A DNA stretch of 64,000 bases from Bacillota bacterium (GTDB lineage Bacteria > Bacillota > Clostridia > Lachnospirales > Lachnospiraceae): positions 1-64,000 of the forward strand of contig JAEZZO010000066.1 of the NCBI GenBank assembly GCA_023418475.1, written 5' to 3'. Of this stretch, positions 34,534 through 44,607 are shown piece after piece. Under the pieces are notes generated by a model that ran no database searches, was not told where the DNA came from, and worked only from the letters and a program-made list of their open reading frames with translations. Made by a program: the position numbers and the translations under genes. Numbering within the stretch: position 1 is the first letter of the stretch; every line of letters begins with the position of its first letter.

Positions 34534-35229
34534 TTAATTTTGGCCATAATATGCATTTTCACCATGCTTACGCAGATAATGCTTATCCGCTATTGCCTGG
34601 GGAGCAGGTTTCACGTTGCCATTAATTAGTTCGCTATAACATGCCATCTTAGCAACCTCTTCCAATACTACTGCATTATGCACTGCCTCAGCAGCATCCT
34701 TCCCCCAGGTAAAAGGGCCATGATTAGACAGGAGAATTCCGGGCATAGCCTTCGGTTTGATATTTCTTTGATCTAAAGTTTCAATAATTACTAAGCCGGT
34801 ATTCTTCTCATACTCTCCATTGATCTCTTCCTCTGTAAGGCTTCTGGCACAGGGAATGGAACCATAGAAATAATCAGCGTGTGTAGTGCCGTATAAAGGA
34901 ATATCCCTGCCAGCCTGCGCCCAGGAGGTTGCCCAGGTGGAATGCGTATGAACGATTCCGCCCATCTCGGGATACTGCTTGTACAGTTCGATATGAGTTG
35001 CAGTATCAGAGGAGGGTTTATATTTTCCTTCGATATGATTGCCGTTTAAATCGATTACTACCATATCTTCCGCCTTCATGGTCTCATAGTCGACACCGCT
35101 TGGCTTAATCACGATATATCCGCTTTCCCGATCAATTGCACTGACATTACCCCAGGTAAAAGTAACCAGTCCTCTTTTGGGCAGCTCCATATTTGCTTCA
35201 AAAACTTTCTTTTTTAATTCTTCCAGCAT
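34534..35229 (-). CDS. araD: L-ribulose-5-phosphate 4-epimerase
   Basis: 231-aa zinc class II aldolase-family enzyme making D-xylulose 5-phosphate from L-ribulose 5-phosphate. MLEELKKKVFEANMELPKRG is the standard start, followed by TWGNVSAIDR, KPSGVDY, SSDTATHIELY, and the metal ligands in VHTHSTWATSWAQ. ATG 35229 is chosen (AGGGA seven bases before); an upstream in-frame ATG would add 19 non-conserved residues. araA lies upstream on the same strand, separated by a large palindromic element. No araB kinase gene is in the window. Confidence 0.95.
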   Translation of the reverse strand: MLEELKKKVFEANMELPKRGLVTFTWGNVSAIDRESGYIVIKPSGVDYETMKAEDMVVIDLNGNHIEGKYKPSSDTATHIELYKQYPEMGGIVHTHSTWATSWAQAGRDIPLYGTTHADYFYGSIPCARSLTEEEINGEYEKNTGLVIIETLDQRNIKPKAMPGILLSNHGPFTWGKDAAEAVHNAVVLEEVAKMACYSELINGNVKPAPQAIADKHYLRKHGENAYYGQN

Positions 35230-35378
35230 TTGATTATCCCTACTTTCTTCAGCTCGTTGTATCAAGGTATTGTATCTCGTTTTCATGGCTGAAAATATTT
35301 ATTAATGTTTCTTGCTTCATTTTATCATTCGATTCACACTAAGCCAATACCCAAATGGAAAATAAGTTGGCTGGCACG

Positions 35379-35594
35379 ATTGATCGTTACAGTTCACTGC
35401 AAATTCCATTGCCGCACATCCGGTAAGTACTTCCGAAACGGAGCCGCTCTCGCTTAATTGCATTACGCAACGGTACATAAGGTCCAAAAACACAGGACCT
35501 AAGTACCGGCGAATGCAAATACTCCATTTCGGAAGTACTTACCGGATGTGCAGCTCGGAATTTGCATGGGCAGTGAACTGTAACAATGATCAAT
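35379..35594. repeat. 215-bp near-palindromic element between araA and araD
   Basis: Left arm 35379-35442 pairs with right arm 35522-35594. Matching blocks are GATCGTTACAGTTCACTGC, CACATCCGGTAAGTACTTCC and CGGAG with a few mismatches. The centre folds again (TGCATT...CGGTAC...AGGTCC with GGACCT...GTACCG...AATGCA). The whole element is one long imperfect hairpin with ATTGATC/GATCAAT-like ends. It carries no gene. Confidence 0.9.
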
Positions 35595-35606
35595 GTCAAT
35601 AAAGTC

Positions 35607-37103
35607 TTACCTGTATGCTATGGAATTCCATCTGAGTTCATTTTTGAAATTTCTGATTGTTGTATCCTTGTCAATATAGACCGTCTCAATATCCATTGCG
35701 GCCGCCCAGTCTCCCATTTGTTCCGCAGTCAAATCATAGGAAAAGGCTGTATGATGCGCTCCTCCCGCTAAAATCCAGGCTTCTGCACCGGTAGCCAGGT
35801 TAGGCTCGGGACGCCAGAAGGCGGTGGCAACCGGAAGCTTTGGCATCGGTACTGTCTGTGGCAGACACTCCACCTCATTGACAATCAGACGGAAACGGTT
35901 TCCTAAATCAACCAGGGAAGTTGCTACTCCCTTACCGGGCTTTGAGGTAAATACAAGACGGGCGGGATCTTCTCTGTTACCCATGCTTAACGGACATACC
36001 TTAATACCTACCTTGCTCTCTGCTATGGATGGACACACCTCAAGCATATGAGCCTGAAGGATACCTTCGCGGCCTTCTTCCAGATGATACGTATAATCTT
36101 CCAGGAAGGAGGTTCCCTTTGCATTCTTGATGCCCTGTGTCATGATCTTCATGAGGCGCACCATTGCCGCTGTCTTCCAGTCACCTTCTCCTCCAAAGCC
36201 GTAGCCTTTCTCCATAAGTCTTTGAATTGCAAGCCCCGGAAGCTGCTTTAAGCCCGAAAGCATTTCGAAATTTGTTACGATTGCATGGTAATTCTTCTCT
36301 TTCAGGAATTTTTCGAAGCCGATTTCAATCCCTGCCTGAACAGCAACATGCTTTCTAAATTCTTCCGGATCTCTTCCTTCCAGGACTACCTCATACTTGC
36401 TGTAATATTCCTCCACCAATGCATTGATTTCATTCTGTGGAACCGCCTGTACATATTCTGCGATATCCGTAATATTATAAGCATCAATTTCCCAACCGAA
36501 TTTTATATGCGCTTCAACCTTATCGCCTTCCGTAACGGCAACATTTCTCATATTATCACCAACACGAAGAACCCGGATGTGGCTGCTTTCAATCACTCCG
36601 ATTGCAGTTCTCATCCAGCCTGCGATACGTTCCTGTACCTTTTTGTCATCCCAGAAACCAACGACAACCTTGCGCTCAATCCCCATGCGGGATACAATAT
36701 GACCGAATTCCCTGTCTCCGTGAGCGGATTGATTGGTATTCATAAAGTCCATGTCAATCGTATCATAAGGTATTTCCCGGTTAAACTGTGTATGAAGGTG
36801 CAGAAGGGGCTTTCTGTATTCCTGAAGTCCCAAAATCCATGATTTTGCCGGTGAAAAGGTATGCATCCATGTGATAACACCCGCACAGCTTTCGTCTGCA
36901 TTTGCATCATTAAATAGTTGACGGATCGAAGCATTGTCAATCAAGGTTGGTTTCCAAAGGACCTCAAACGGAAGGACACCGGATTGATTAAGTCCCTCCA
37001 CCATAATTCTGGAATGCTCGGCTACCACTTCTAAGCATTCGTCTCCATATAAAGCCTGCGATCCTGTTGCAAACCAGAAATAATAATTTTTCTTTTCAAA
37101 CAT
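35607..37103 (-). CDS. araA: L-arabinose isomerase
   Basis: 498-aa enzyme converting L-arabinose to L-ribulose. Conserved segments: FEKKNYYFWFATGSQALYG, WMHTFSPAKSWI, QSAHGDREFGHI, GFGGEGDWKTAAMVR with the catalytic Glu, and GGAHHTAFSYDL with the metal-binding His pair. ATG 37103 follows GGAGG at eight bases; five extra upstream residues are possible. araD follows after the palindromic element; an AraC regulator is upstream. The upstream gap holds a family-3 repeat. Confidence 0.97.
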   Translation of the reverse strand: MFEKKNYYFWFATGSQALYGDECLEVVAEHSRIMVEGLNQSGVLPFEVLWKPTLIDNASIRQLFNDANADESCAGVITWMHTFSPAKSWILGLQEYRKPLLHLHTQFNREIPYDTIDMDFMNTNQSAHGDREFGHIVSRMGIERKVVVGFWDDKKVQERIAGWMRTAIGVIESSHIRVLRVGDNMRNVAVTEGDKVEAHIKFGWEIDAYNITDIAEYVQAVPQNEINALVEEYYSKYEVVLEGRDPEEFRKHVAVQAGIEIGFEKFLKEKNYHAIVTNFEMLSGLKQLPGLAIQRLMEKGYGFGGEGDWKTAAMVRLMKIMTQGIKNAKGTSFLEDYTYHLEEGREGILQAHMLEVCPSIAESKVGIKVCPLSMGNREDPARLVFTSKPGKGVATSLVDLGNRFRLIVNEVECLPQTVPMPKLPVATAFWRPEPNLATGAEAWILAGGAHHTAFSYDLTAEQMGDWAAAMDIETVYIDKDTTIRNFKNELRWNSIAYR

Positions 37104-37480
37104 ATAAGGTACCTCCATTTATCTCTTTTTTAACATTTTGAGTTTTTGGAACAAAATTATTCCTCATAAACAAAATTTGTTTTTTATTCTGTCCGGAGAG
37201 TAAAGGTTCATTAGCTGTTATAAACTTAAACCCGTGCCTTTCACTTTTTGATGTCTTTTTCAAAAATTGAATAGGCTTTCATAAATAGTTTGAAAGTGAT
37301 TTTTACTTTCATACTTCTTTCCCTGATTACTCTTTCTTAAATTATAAAAAAAGAAGCAGCTATCGGCAATTGCGCTTTCCTACTATTCTCGAATAAAAGT
37401 TACCTAATCCTACCGCCAGATAATTAGAAATAATATAATAACCTTGGATGGTGCTTTACTGTTTTATGATGAATGAATTT
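37104..37480. other. araA upstream region with family-3 repeat
   Basis: 377 AT-rich bases containing a family-3 repeat (37229-37315). The rest must hold the araA promoter, but I see no convincing boxes or classical AraR/cre site. Confidence 0.45.
37229..37315. repeat. Family-3 intergenic repeat, copy 1
   Basis: CCCGTGCCTTTCACTTTTTG and GGCTTTCATAAATAGTTTG are shared with 52060-52142. Each copy forms two adjacent small hairpins. Confidence 0.8.
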
Positions 37481-38524
37481 TTACAGAAGCTTTTTCCTAA
37501 GCATAGCCGGTGTGGTTCCATATTTTTGTACAAATATTTTATAAAAATAACCTTTATTATGATACCCCACCATCTCGGCAACCGCATCAACTGTAAGGCG
37601 GGTATCCCGCAGCAGCAGGTATGCATTCTTAAGCCTTAAATCCTGTACATATTCCGAATAAGTCATTCCCGCTTTTGCCTTTAATATCCGGTTATAATAA
37701 TCCTCATTAAAATGGAATTTTGCCGTTAGCTCCCGGATTGTAATTTCAGCATAATTGGCTTCAATATACTTTGTTATTTCCTCGAAAATCAGCCAGTTCA
37801 TTTTTTTCCGCTGTTCATTGGATAGCCTAAAATCATACATTGTACTGATATAATGCAGGATACGTATCATCAGTCCCCTGCAGATATGCTTGGAGGCTTC
37901 ATCATTACATTCCAGCTCCCGAAGAAGATTATGAAGCAGTTCTTCTAATCTTAAATCCTCCGGGTTCTTCGGTTTAAAATGAAGATATTGTCTGATATCC
38001 TTCTGTTTCATCAGGGCTGTATGAAGGAAATTAAGGATTTTTTCTTCCCCTATCTTTTCCACCATCACTTTGTGAAACATTTCATTGGCCAATCCAATAA
38101 ATAGGATGATACTGTTATGGTTTAACAGAAAATCCTGATGCGGGCAATTTTTATCAATCAGACAAAGCTCTCCCTTTTTAAACAGGACATCATTTCCCAT
38201 AATCCGCTGCTGAAACTCTCCCTCCACCACATAGGCCAGTTCAATGTAATCATGTGTATGGTACTGCGTCTTCTCCCCCGAATGAAAGGCGGTGCTATAT
38301 ACAAATGGTTTCTCATAGGGATTAATGGTTGCATATAGCCTGCCATCCTCCTCCATATTCCAGCATAGGATAAAGATATCCTCCTGCTCTGAAACAGGAA
38401 ATGTCTTCACATCTACCGTGTCAACGGAGTATTCCGGACACAGAATGCGTAGTCCCATACCTTTATCCTGATTGAGTAGCTTTGTGTTATTTTTCGTCAT
38501 ATTCCTGCAATACTGCGCTAACAA
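37481..38524 (-). CDS. AraC-family transcriptional regulator with cupin sensor domain (TTG start)
   Basis: 347-aa regulator. An N-terminal cupin barrel (GEKTQYHTHDYIELAYVVEGEF, HQD) would bind a sugar. The C-terminal double helix-turn-helix is ITIRELTAKFHFNEDYYNRILKAKAGMTYSEYV and TVDAVAEMVGYHNKGYFYKIFVQKYGTTPAMLR. The start is TTG at 38524 with GGAGG ten bases before. It follows the GH106-like gene by 51 bases and precedes araA, so it may control either arabinose genes or the importer locus. Confidence 0.9.
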   Translation of the reverse strand: MLAQYCRNMTKNNTKLLNQDKGMGLRILCPEYSVDTVDVKTFPVSEQEDIFILCWNMEEDGRLYATINPYEKPFVYSTAFHSGEKTQYHTHDYIELAYVVEGEFQQRIMGNDVLFKKGELCLIDKNCPHQDFLLNHNSIILFIGLANEMFHKVMVEKIGEEKILNFLHTALMKQKDIRQYLHFKPKNPEDLRLEELLHNLLRELECNDEASKHICRGLMIRILHYISTMYDFRLSNEQRKKMNWLIFEEITKYIEANYAEITIRELTAKFHFNEDYYNRILKAKAGMTYSEYVQDLRLKNAYLLLRDTRLTVDAVAEMVGYHNKGYFYKIFVQKYGTTPAMLRKKLL

Positions 38525-38575
38525 AGAGTCTCCACCTCCCCCTCTGATTTTTATATAAGATTCGATTTCACTTTA

Positions 38576-41239
38576 TTAATAGCGCAGTTTTACCTCGCCA
38601 ACGATGCCGGATGGCGAAAGTACCGGCGCTTTCGATAGCATCGCCAGGAAGTTTCCCGGCACTGCAGGAGCATAATATTGTTCCCTCTCCAGCGTATTTG
38701 CCACTTCAATACGGAGTTTATTTTCACCCTGTATTAATCCTTTGCTTATATCAAATACATAAGGAGGAACTACCTGTATTCCGGCAGATATATTGTTTAC
38801 AAATACCTCCACGCCTTCAAAAGCATCCTCAATATAAAGCTCCGCCTTCTTAAGCTCTGGCAGTTCTACTGTAGTCTCATAACGCATATAGCCTGAGAAA
38901 TCAGGATGAAAAAGCCCCACATTTTCAAATGCCGCAATCCTTTGTGCATCCTGAAACTCCGGATATTCCTTCGATTTTGCGAAACTTAAGCTCCAGCCAT
39001 CCTTTAATAGCATTTCTTTATCCAGCTGTGTTGCCTCTCTTAATTCTTCTTCAGCCTGGTCAAATATCACTACCAGGCTTTGATAAGGCGGCAAGTCAAT
39101 CGTAATGGAAGTACCCCTTGCTGTTCCCTCCGTCTTTATCCATTTTATCTCATTCTTCCAGACGTCATAGGCATACGCCGTACCCACGGTTGGTACCGTT
39201 ACGATACCATGGTAGGTCTCACTCATGTTCTCGTTCGTAAATAGGTAGAGCTCCTTCTCCTCCCGGTAATGCAGATACCTCAGCATGGGAAAAGCCGGTT
39301 CTGCTTTCACTTCAGGAATATTCTGTTCCTTCAGCCAATTAGCAAGCTGTTCTAAGGGCAAGACAGGGCAATCCGAAATCTTTGTAATTAACATATTATC
39401 CCCATCGCAGACACCAGATGGAAGCTTGTCGATAAAAAGGACCGGAAAGCCCTGCTGTTTCATCTCGTACACAGCTTCTGCAAAGGCCCTGGTTATATAT
39501 TGCGAATATGGTACAATGAGTACCTGATAGCCATTCCCATTCACCAAGAGCTGTTTTCCAAACTTCGTTTCATACTTCTCTTTTTCCGCAAATACATCCA
39601 CCGGTAGGATATCAAAGTCAATCTGCTGATCCAAAAGAATATGCCCGGGCTTCTGCATCAGCATATATTCCCCGCCCCATTCTGCCTCTGCATGATAAAG
39701 CAAAGCTGCCGGAGTAATTCTTCTGCCATCACTAATCAGCGCACACATCCGGTTAAGGTACTGCATTAATGCTCCAAAATGCCGGTACTGCGGATTATGT
39801 CCCTGTGCATAAAAGTGCGGCGGGCAATCCGGGTCCGGATATTCCTTCGGCGAAAAAGCATGAGGCACATATTGATTCACACCTCTCACAAGAAAATGAT
39901 CCACAAGATATTTCATCTCGCGTACCCCTTCTCCCCATCCGTATGCGCCGAATATCTCGCACATTGTACGGCCTTTTTTTACCGGGTCAATCGCAGCCAG
40001 AGAGCTTCCGAGCTTACCCAGAATATAATGGTAGAATTCTCCGTCCCTTCCGGAAAGGAACCCCCTGGTCGGGTAGGTTTCACCTGCAGGCATAACCTGA
40101 CCGCCAATATCGTCAATTCCTGCCATATGCTGCCCGGAAAGTCCACGGAAATAATGTCCCAAACTAGACCCCAGTCTTGCATGTGAATTATTATCCTCAA
40201 TCATATGACCGATGTATTCTACGCCATGCTCCTCGCACCAGCTTCCCAGCTGATTGGAGAAATCCTTCTCCACCAATCTTGTTACAATATCCATATAGGT
40301 ATAGCGCAGCTTTGCTGTTTCATCCGGAACACTCCCAACCGTCCATAAAAGGGGCAGCATCCGTTTCCAATCATTTCCGAGACGCTTCTCCAGCTCCTTT
40401 TCGACTTCCTCACTCCAGGGAAGATCCTGATCGTCTCCTATTGCATTGTTCTGCCCGTACATTACTCCGTTGCCAAGCTCCGGCTCATCGGAGAAGAAGC
40501 CGGCAATTGTTTTTCCAAATTCTTTCCCGTAATGCTTAAAATGAGGTTCGTATACTGCATCAATCAGCTTTCTGACACTGCAGGTATTGAGCATGTTAAT
40601 ATAATGGCTGCGGCTTCCAGCATTCCTTGTAAGGTAATTCACATAGATACCCCATCGGCCGGCCGGAACATCCCACACCAAAACTTCCTCCCTTACATAA
40701 GGCGTCAGATCTATTATGGTAGAGGTATCAAAGCCCCGGTCGAGGCGTACTGCGCAGACACTAAGCAACCGGTCATCGTCAAATACTCTTCTGTCTTCAT
40801 TTCCTCTGGAGAATGCGCTTCCTCCGGAGAAGGGATTTTTCACAAACTTCGCATGCCGGGAGACATCAAGCTGAGCTGCTTGCATCGGTCCTACTGCTTC
40901 CACCATGGAATAATACAGATACTGCCTGCATAAATCAGCGGGCGCATCCTTCATTGCTCCATTGGCATAACCGGTAGGAAAATGGCTGTCATCCAAAATC
41001 CATACCTTCATATCATAACGCTTCGCTTCCTCTAGGATGATATCCATATCATGCCACCACTGCGGCCCGCAGTAATCCGGATGCGGACGACTTTCCACAC
41101 ATACTGCTCCAATGGAACAGTCATGAATTACTTTCATATATTCCCTTAGGGTTTCTTCCCCTTCACCATGCAGCCAGAAAAAAGGAAAAATATAATTTTC
41201 TCCTTTTCCCTTTAGTAGATTTTTTACTTTTTGATTCAT
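38576..41239 (-). CDS. Large glycoside hydrolase, GH106-like (possible alpha-L-rhamnosidase)
   Basis: 887-aa protein without signal peptide. A TIM-barrel N-terminal part contains FPFFWLHGEGEETLREYMK, WWHDMDIILEEAKRYDMKVW and ILDDSHFPTGYANG, a pattern seen in GH106-type and related barrels, plus a GFFSDEPELGNG segment with candidate catalytic acids. The C-terminal 150 residues (ELPELKKAELYIEDAFEGVEVFVNN) form a jelly-roll like those of beta-galactosidase/rhamnosidase families. It would act in the cytoplasm on an oligosaccharide imported by the adjacent Lpl-type transporter. Family assignment is by pattern, so the substrate is uncertain. Confidence 0.7.
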   Translation of the reverse strand: MNQKVKNLLKGKGENYIFPFFWLHGEGEETLREYMKVIHDCSIGAVCVESRPHPDYCGPQWWHDMDIILEEAKRYDMKVWILDDSHFPTGYANGAMKDAPADLCRQYLYYSMVEAVGPMQAAQLDVSRHAKFVKNPFSGGSAFSRGNEDRRVFDDDRLLSVCAVRLDRGFDTSTIIDLTPYVREEVLVWDVPAGRWGIYVNYLTRNAGSRSHYINMLNTCSVRKLIDAVYEPHFKHYGKEFGKTIAGFFSDEPELGNGVMYGQNNAIGDDQDLPWSEEVEKELEKRLGNDWKRMLPLLWTVGSVPDETAKLRYTYMDIVTRLVEKDFSNQLGSWCEEHGVEYIGHMIEDNNSHARLGSSLGHYFRGLSGQHMAGIDDIGGQVMPAGETYPTRGFLSGRDGEFYHYILGKLGSSLAAIDPVKKGRTMCEIFGAYGWGEGVREMKYLVDHFLVRGVNQYVPHAFSPKEYPDPDCPPHFYAQGHNPQYRHFGALMQYLNRMCALISDGRRITPAALLYHAEAEWGGEYMLMQKPGHILLDQQIDFDILPVDVFAEKEKYETKFGKQLLVNGNGYQVLIVPYSQYITRAFAEAVYEMKQQGFPVLFIDKLPSGVCDGDNMLITKISDCPVLPLEQLANWLKEQNIPEVKAEPAFPMLRYLHYREEKELYLFTNENMSETYHGIVTVPTVGTAYAYDVWKNEIKWIKTEGTARGTSITIDLPPYQSLVVIFDQAEEELREATQLDKEMLLKDGWSLSFAKSKEYPEFQDAQRIAAFENVGLFHPDFSGYMRYETTVELPELKKAELYIEDAFEGVEVFVNNISAGIQVVPPYVFDISKGLIQGENKLRIEVANTLEREQYYAPAVPGNFLAMLSKAPVLSPSGIVGEVKLRY

Positions 41240-41274
41240 CTCCAGCCTCCTATAAATCGTGTTAGTCCATTGTT

Positions 41275-42072
41275 TTATATACTGCCAGCTTCTTGCGTTT
41301 CCTTGTAATGAGCCGGTGATACACCATATATTTTTTTAAACATTGATACAAAATTTGAATAACTCTCATAACCTACCATATATGAGACCACATTTGCGGT
41401 TAATTTATGATTTTTTAAAAGCTGGGATGCCAGCCGCATCCTTTCGTTTATAATGTAGTGATTTACGGAATCTTCCTTATATTTCTTAAAAAGCCTGTTT
41501 AGGTAATCCGAACTCAGAAACACCCTTTCTGCCAGCATTGCAACTGACAATTCATCAGACAGGTGATTAATAATATAACTAACCGTATCCTCTACGATTT
41601 CCTTGCCGCTTAGCTGTCTTCCCTGTAACAGCATTCCCTCTTCCGTCTTCTCCTTAATCCATTGTTCGCCGTATTTAACAATTTCCCTGTTATCACTCTG
41701 CTTATTCATTTGCCTTACCATTTTTAGAATAAGTTCTTCAATTTCTGAATAAGCTAGGGGCTTTAATAAATAATCCGTACAACCAAGACCCACTGCTTCT
41801 TTCGCATAAATAAATTCAGCATGACAGGTTAAAAGTGCACATTGGATTTCAAGATCATTTTGTCTCACCCAGCGAAGCAGTTCAATTCCATTCTCACCCG
41901 GCATTTCAATATCACAAAGGAGGATTTGGACCTGGTGGGTTGTTAGAATTTCTTTTGCCTGCTCCGCACTATAGGCTGTAAGAATCTTTGTAATTCCACA
42001 ATTCTTCCAGACGATACCATCCAGCATACCCTGTATCGTAATTTTCTCATCGTCTACCAAAAGCAATGTCAT
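41275..42072 (-). CDS. YesN-type response regulator (receiver plus AraC domain)
   Basis: 265-aa two-component regulator. The receiver domain begins MTLLLVDDEKITIQGM, with acidic Asp pair in VDDE, phospho-acceptor in ILLCDIEMPGENGIEL (around Asp55) and the K of DYLLKPLAYSE. AraC-type helices follow in LSVAMLAERVFLSSDYLNRLFKKYKEDSVNHYI and TANVVSYMVGYESYSNFVSMFKKIYGVSPAHY. Its ATG overlaps the kinase stop (ATGA). It should activate the transporter and glycosidase genes. Confidence 0.93.
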   Translation of the reverse strand: MTLLLVDDEKITIQGMLDGIVWKNCGITKILTAYSAEQAKEILTTHQVQILLCDIEMPGENGIELLRWVRQNDLEIQCALLTCHAEFIYAKEAVGLGCTDYLLKPLAYSEIEELILKMVRQMNKQSDNREIVKYGEQWIKEKTEEGMLLQGRQLSGKEIVEDTVSYIINHLSDELSVAMLAERVFLSSDYLNRLFKKYKEDSVNHYIINERMRLASQLLKNHKLTANVVSYMVGYESYSNFVSMFKKIYGVSPAHYKETQEAGSI

Positions 42073-43715
42073 TCGTTAAAACCTCCCATCCAAGGCAGCT
42101 TGATTATTACTCTCGTACCTTTTCCTAATTCAGAATATATATCAATATCAGCTTCGCTGCTGTAGAAAGTTCTTAACCGATATCTTGCATTCCAGATACC
42201 GATGTGTTTACCATCGTCCTTCTCTACCGGTTCACCTGATCTGATATGCTCCAGTGTTTTCTGATCCATACCCTGTCCATCATCTTCGATTATTATTTTA
42301 ACCCATTCTGGTGTACTTTCCGATCTAACCTCTATGTGAATTTTTCTATCTGATTTTGTAGCGTATTTTATGATGTTTTCCATGAAATTATGAATAATAA
42401 GCGGTGGTAACTCAATATCCAGTACCTCTTTCTCAATCTCATAATGGATCGAAAAACAATTATCATACCGTAATTGCACTACCTCCATATAAGCCCTGAC
42501 AACTGTTAATTCCTCCCTTAATTTTTGCATAGCTTTATCATTTCGGAAAAGATATCGAAAGTATTGTGACAGGTAGATCGTCATCTTTTGTATTCCTGTA
42601 TAATCTTTAATCTGTGCCATATTAAACATCAAATTAAAGGTATTCAAAAGAAAATGCGGTCTGATCTGAAGCTGCAGATTTTGAAGCTCTATCTTATTCT
42701 TCAATAGCTCCTGTTCCAGATTCTCGATCTTAAGATTCTCGATCTGATTGGCCATATCATTAAAAGATTGATTAATATGCAAGAATTCCATGGCATACTT
42801 ATGTTTACCGATACGATAATCCTTCTCTCCATTCTCCAGCTTGCGAAGAGCCCTGTCAATATGATGTAATGGACGCAGCAGCATTCGCCTCAGCATATAA
42901 TAAAGAATCGGCGCTAAAATGAAGGACACATAGGCTAATATATAAATGATCCGCTTTGCAAGAGGTAGCTTCTTGAATATTTCGTTATGATTGATAAACA
43001 AGTGAAGATACAGGTTCTTACTTTGTGATTTAACTGTTATGAGCAGACCATTTCCGACCAAATCTGAAGAATTATCGTCTATTACAATTTCTTTATAGGA
43101 ATAATCCAGTTCATTCAATATGTCGCTCATAATATCATCGAGATAAATGAATCCGCCATAATACAGTCCATCCAGCCGAAAGACATGTATCAGATACTTT
43201 GAAGACCCTATCGCAACCACCTTCCACTGCAGAAACCGGTCTAGATTTTTTGAATCTCTAAGATAGGCTGTCACAGTATCCTTTGTCTTATTCTTCGTAC
43301 CGGTAACCGCCAAGGTCATATCCTTCAGCTTCGGTGAATAGATAAAATAACCGACCGGCAGGTAATGAAAGTTTAAATTTTCGTTGAATCCCATAAATAA
43401 TGAATTCTTTGCCAGGATATATTTCGAATTGCCACGCTGTTCAGACATACGGATAAAGCCAGCTTCATTCAGGAGATTATTCGAATAGGTATCTATACTA
43501 TACATCTCCTTATCAAGCTGACTCATATAAAGGTTTAAAATAACTTCACAGGATGATAGTGTCTGCTCTTTAATAGCAGCTCTGTAATTCTGTGTTACCA
43601 TAATAACAATAAAATTTACCGGAAGTATCAGAATTAAAATACCGATAAAGATTTTTGTTGTAATAGAATTGAAAAACTGTTTTATTCGGAATGCATAATT
43701 ATCCTTTAACAGCAC
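42069..43715 (-). CDS. YesM-type sensor histidine kinase (GTG start)
   Basis: 548-aa membrane kinase. Helix one at about 18-40, an extracytoplasmic sensor of about 220 residues, helix two near 265-285, then HAMP, a coiled coil with LQIRPHFLLNTFN (H-box of the LytS/YesM class), and an HATPase with DDGQGMDQKTL and KHIGIWNARYRLRTFY. The start overlaps the end of the permease gene; GTG at 43715 with GGGG ten bases before is most likely. It presumably senses the ligand or the binding protein of the transporter. Confidence 0.92.
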   Translation of the reverse strand: MLLKDNYAFRIKQFFNSITTKIFIGILILILPVNFIVIMVTQNYRAAIKEQTLSSCEVILNLYMSQLDKEMYSIDTYSNNLLNEAGFIRMSEQRGNSKYILAKNSLFMGFNENLNFHYLPVGYFIYSPKLKDMTLAVTGTKNKTKDTVTAYLRDSKNLDRFLQWKVVAIGSSKYLIHVFRLDGLYYGGFIYLDDIMSDILNELDYSYKEIVIDDNSSDLVGNGLLITVKSQSKNLYLHLFINHNEIFKKLPLAKRIIYILAYVSFILAPILYYMLRRMLLRPLHHIDRALRKLENGEKDYRIGKHKYAMEFLHINQSFNDMANQIENLKIENLEQELLKNKIELQNLQLQIRPHFLLNTFNLMFNMAQIKDYTGIQKMTIYLSQYFRYLFRNDKAMQKLREELTVVRAYMEVVQLRYDNCFSIHYEIEKEVLDIELPPLIIHNFMENIIKYATKSDRKIHIEVRSESTPEWVKIIIEDDGQGMDQKTLEHIRSGEPVEKDDGKHIGIWNARYRLRTFYSSEADIDIYSELGKGTRVIIKLPWMGGFNE

Positions 43716-44595
43716 CTAAGGTTATCCCCTTAACAAAATATTTTTGAAAAAACGGATATACAACCAGAATTGGAAGAATACCTATCACAGCAATCGCCAT
43801 CCTGATTGTAGTCGACGGGAGATCTGCCACACTAACACCAGTTAATTTTGATGCATTATTTGCCATAAATGAAACATTTTCGTTCATTTTATTCAAAATA
43901 ATCTGGATCGTATAAAGCTGTGAACCACCTCGGTCTGTCAAATAGTATAAACCATTCGTCCAATCATTCCAATAGGCAAGTACTGACATAAGCCCTACTG
44001 TAGCCAGTATCGGTTTGGAAAGCGGTACAACTATTTTAAAATAGATAAAGAATTCGCCAGCTCCATCTAATCTTGCCGCCTCCTGAAGAGCTAAGGATAC
44101 GCTGCCGACATAATAATTACGAAACAACATAACAGTAAAGGCATTCATCAAAAGTCCAGGTACAATTAACGCAAAAATGGTATTTTTTATATGGAATACA
44201 TTAGAATATATAAAGTAGGTTGATACAATTCCCCCGTTAAACAACATGGTAAATACACTCATGAAGGTTAAGAAGCGCCGGCCTGGCATTTCAGCTATAC
44301 TTAAGACATAACCAAACATGGATGTAATTAATAGTGACGCTGCCGTACCAAGAATCGTAACAAGAAAGGTATTGAAGTATGCCTTCATGATATAATTCCA
44401 TTGTTTTACGATATAATCATATGCGCTCAAACTCCATTTTTCAGGCCAGTAGGTAAAGCCATTTGCAATCGCTGCTGCATTATCCGTAAAGGAACCTATA
44501 ATTAATAACATAAAGGGCAGCAATGCAATTAAACTCAAAATTACTAAAATTATATTCGAAATGGTCTGTGTTACTATAAATTCCTTTGATTTCAT
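43699..44595 (-). CDS. Sugar ABC transporter permease, LplC/YtcP type
   Basis: 298-aa inner-membrane permease with six hydrophobic helices and the ABC coupling loop LQEAARLDGAGEFFIYFKIVVPLSKP (EAA motif, about residues 181-206). The family carries complex oligosaccharides and pairs with LplB. No ATPase gene is nearby, so a shared MsmX-like ATPase elsewhere is expected. It ends in the kinase start. Confidence 0.93.
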   Translation of the reverse strand: MKSKEFIVTQTISNIILVILSLIALLPFMLLIIGSFTDNAAAIANGFTYWPEKWSLSAYDYIVKQWNYIMKAYFNTFLVTILGTAASLLITSMFGYVLSIAEMPGRRFLTFMSVFTMLFNGGIVSTYFIYSNVFHIKNTIFALIVPGLLMNAFTVMLFRNYYVGSVSLALQEAARLDGAGEFFIYFKIVVPLSKPILATVGLMSVLAYWNDWTNGLYYLTDRGGSQLYTIQIILNKMNENVSFMANNASKLTGVSVADLPSTTIRMAIAVIGILPILVVYPFFQKYFVKGITLGAVKG

Positions 44596-44607
44596 CTCTT
44601 CTGCCTC

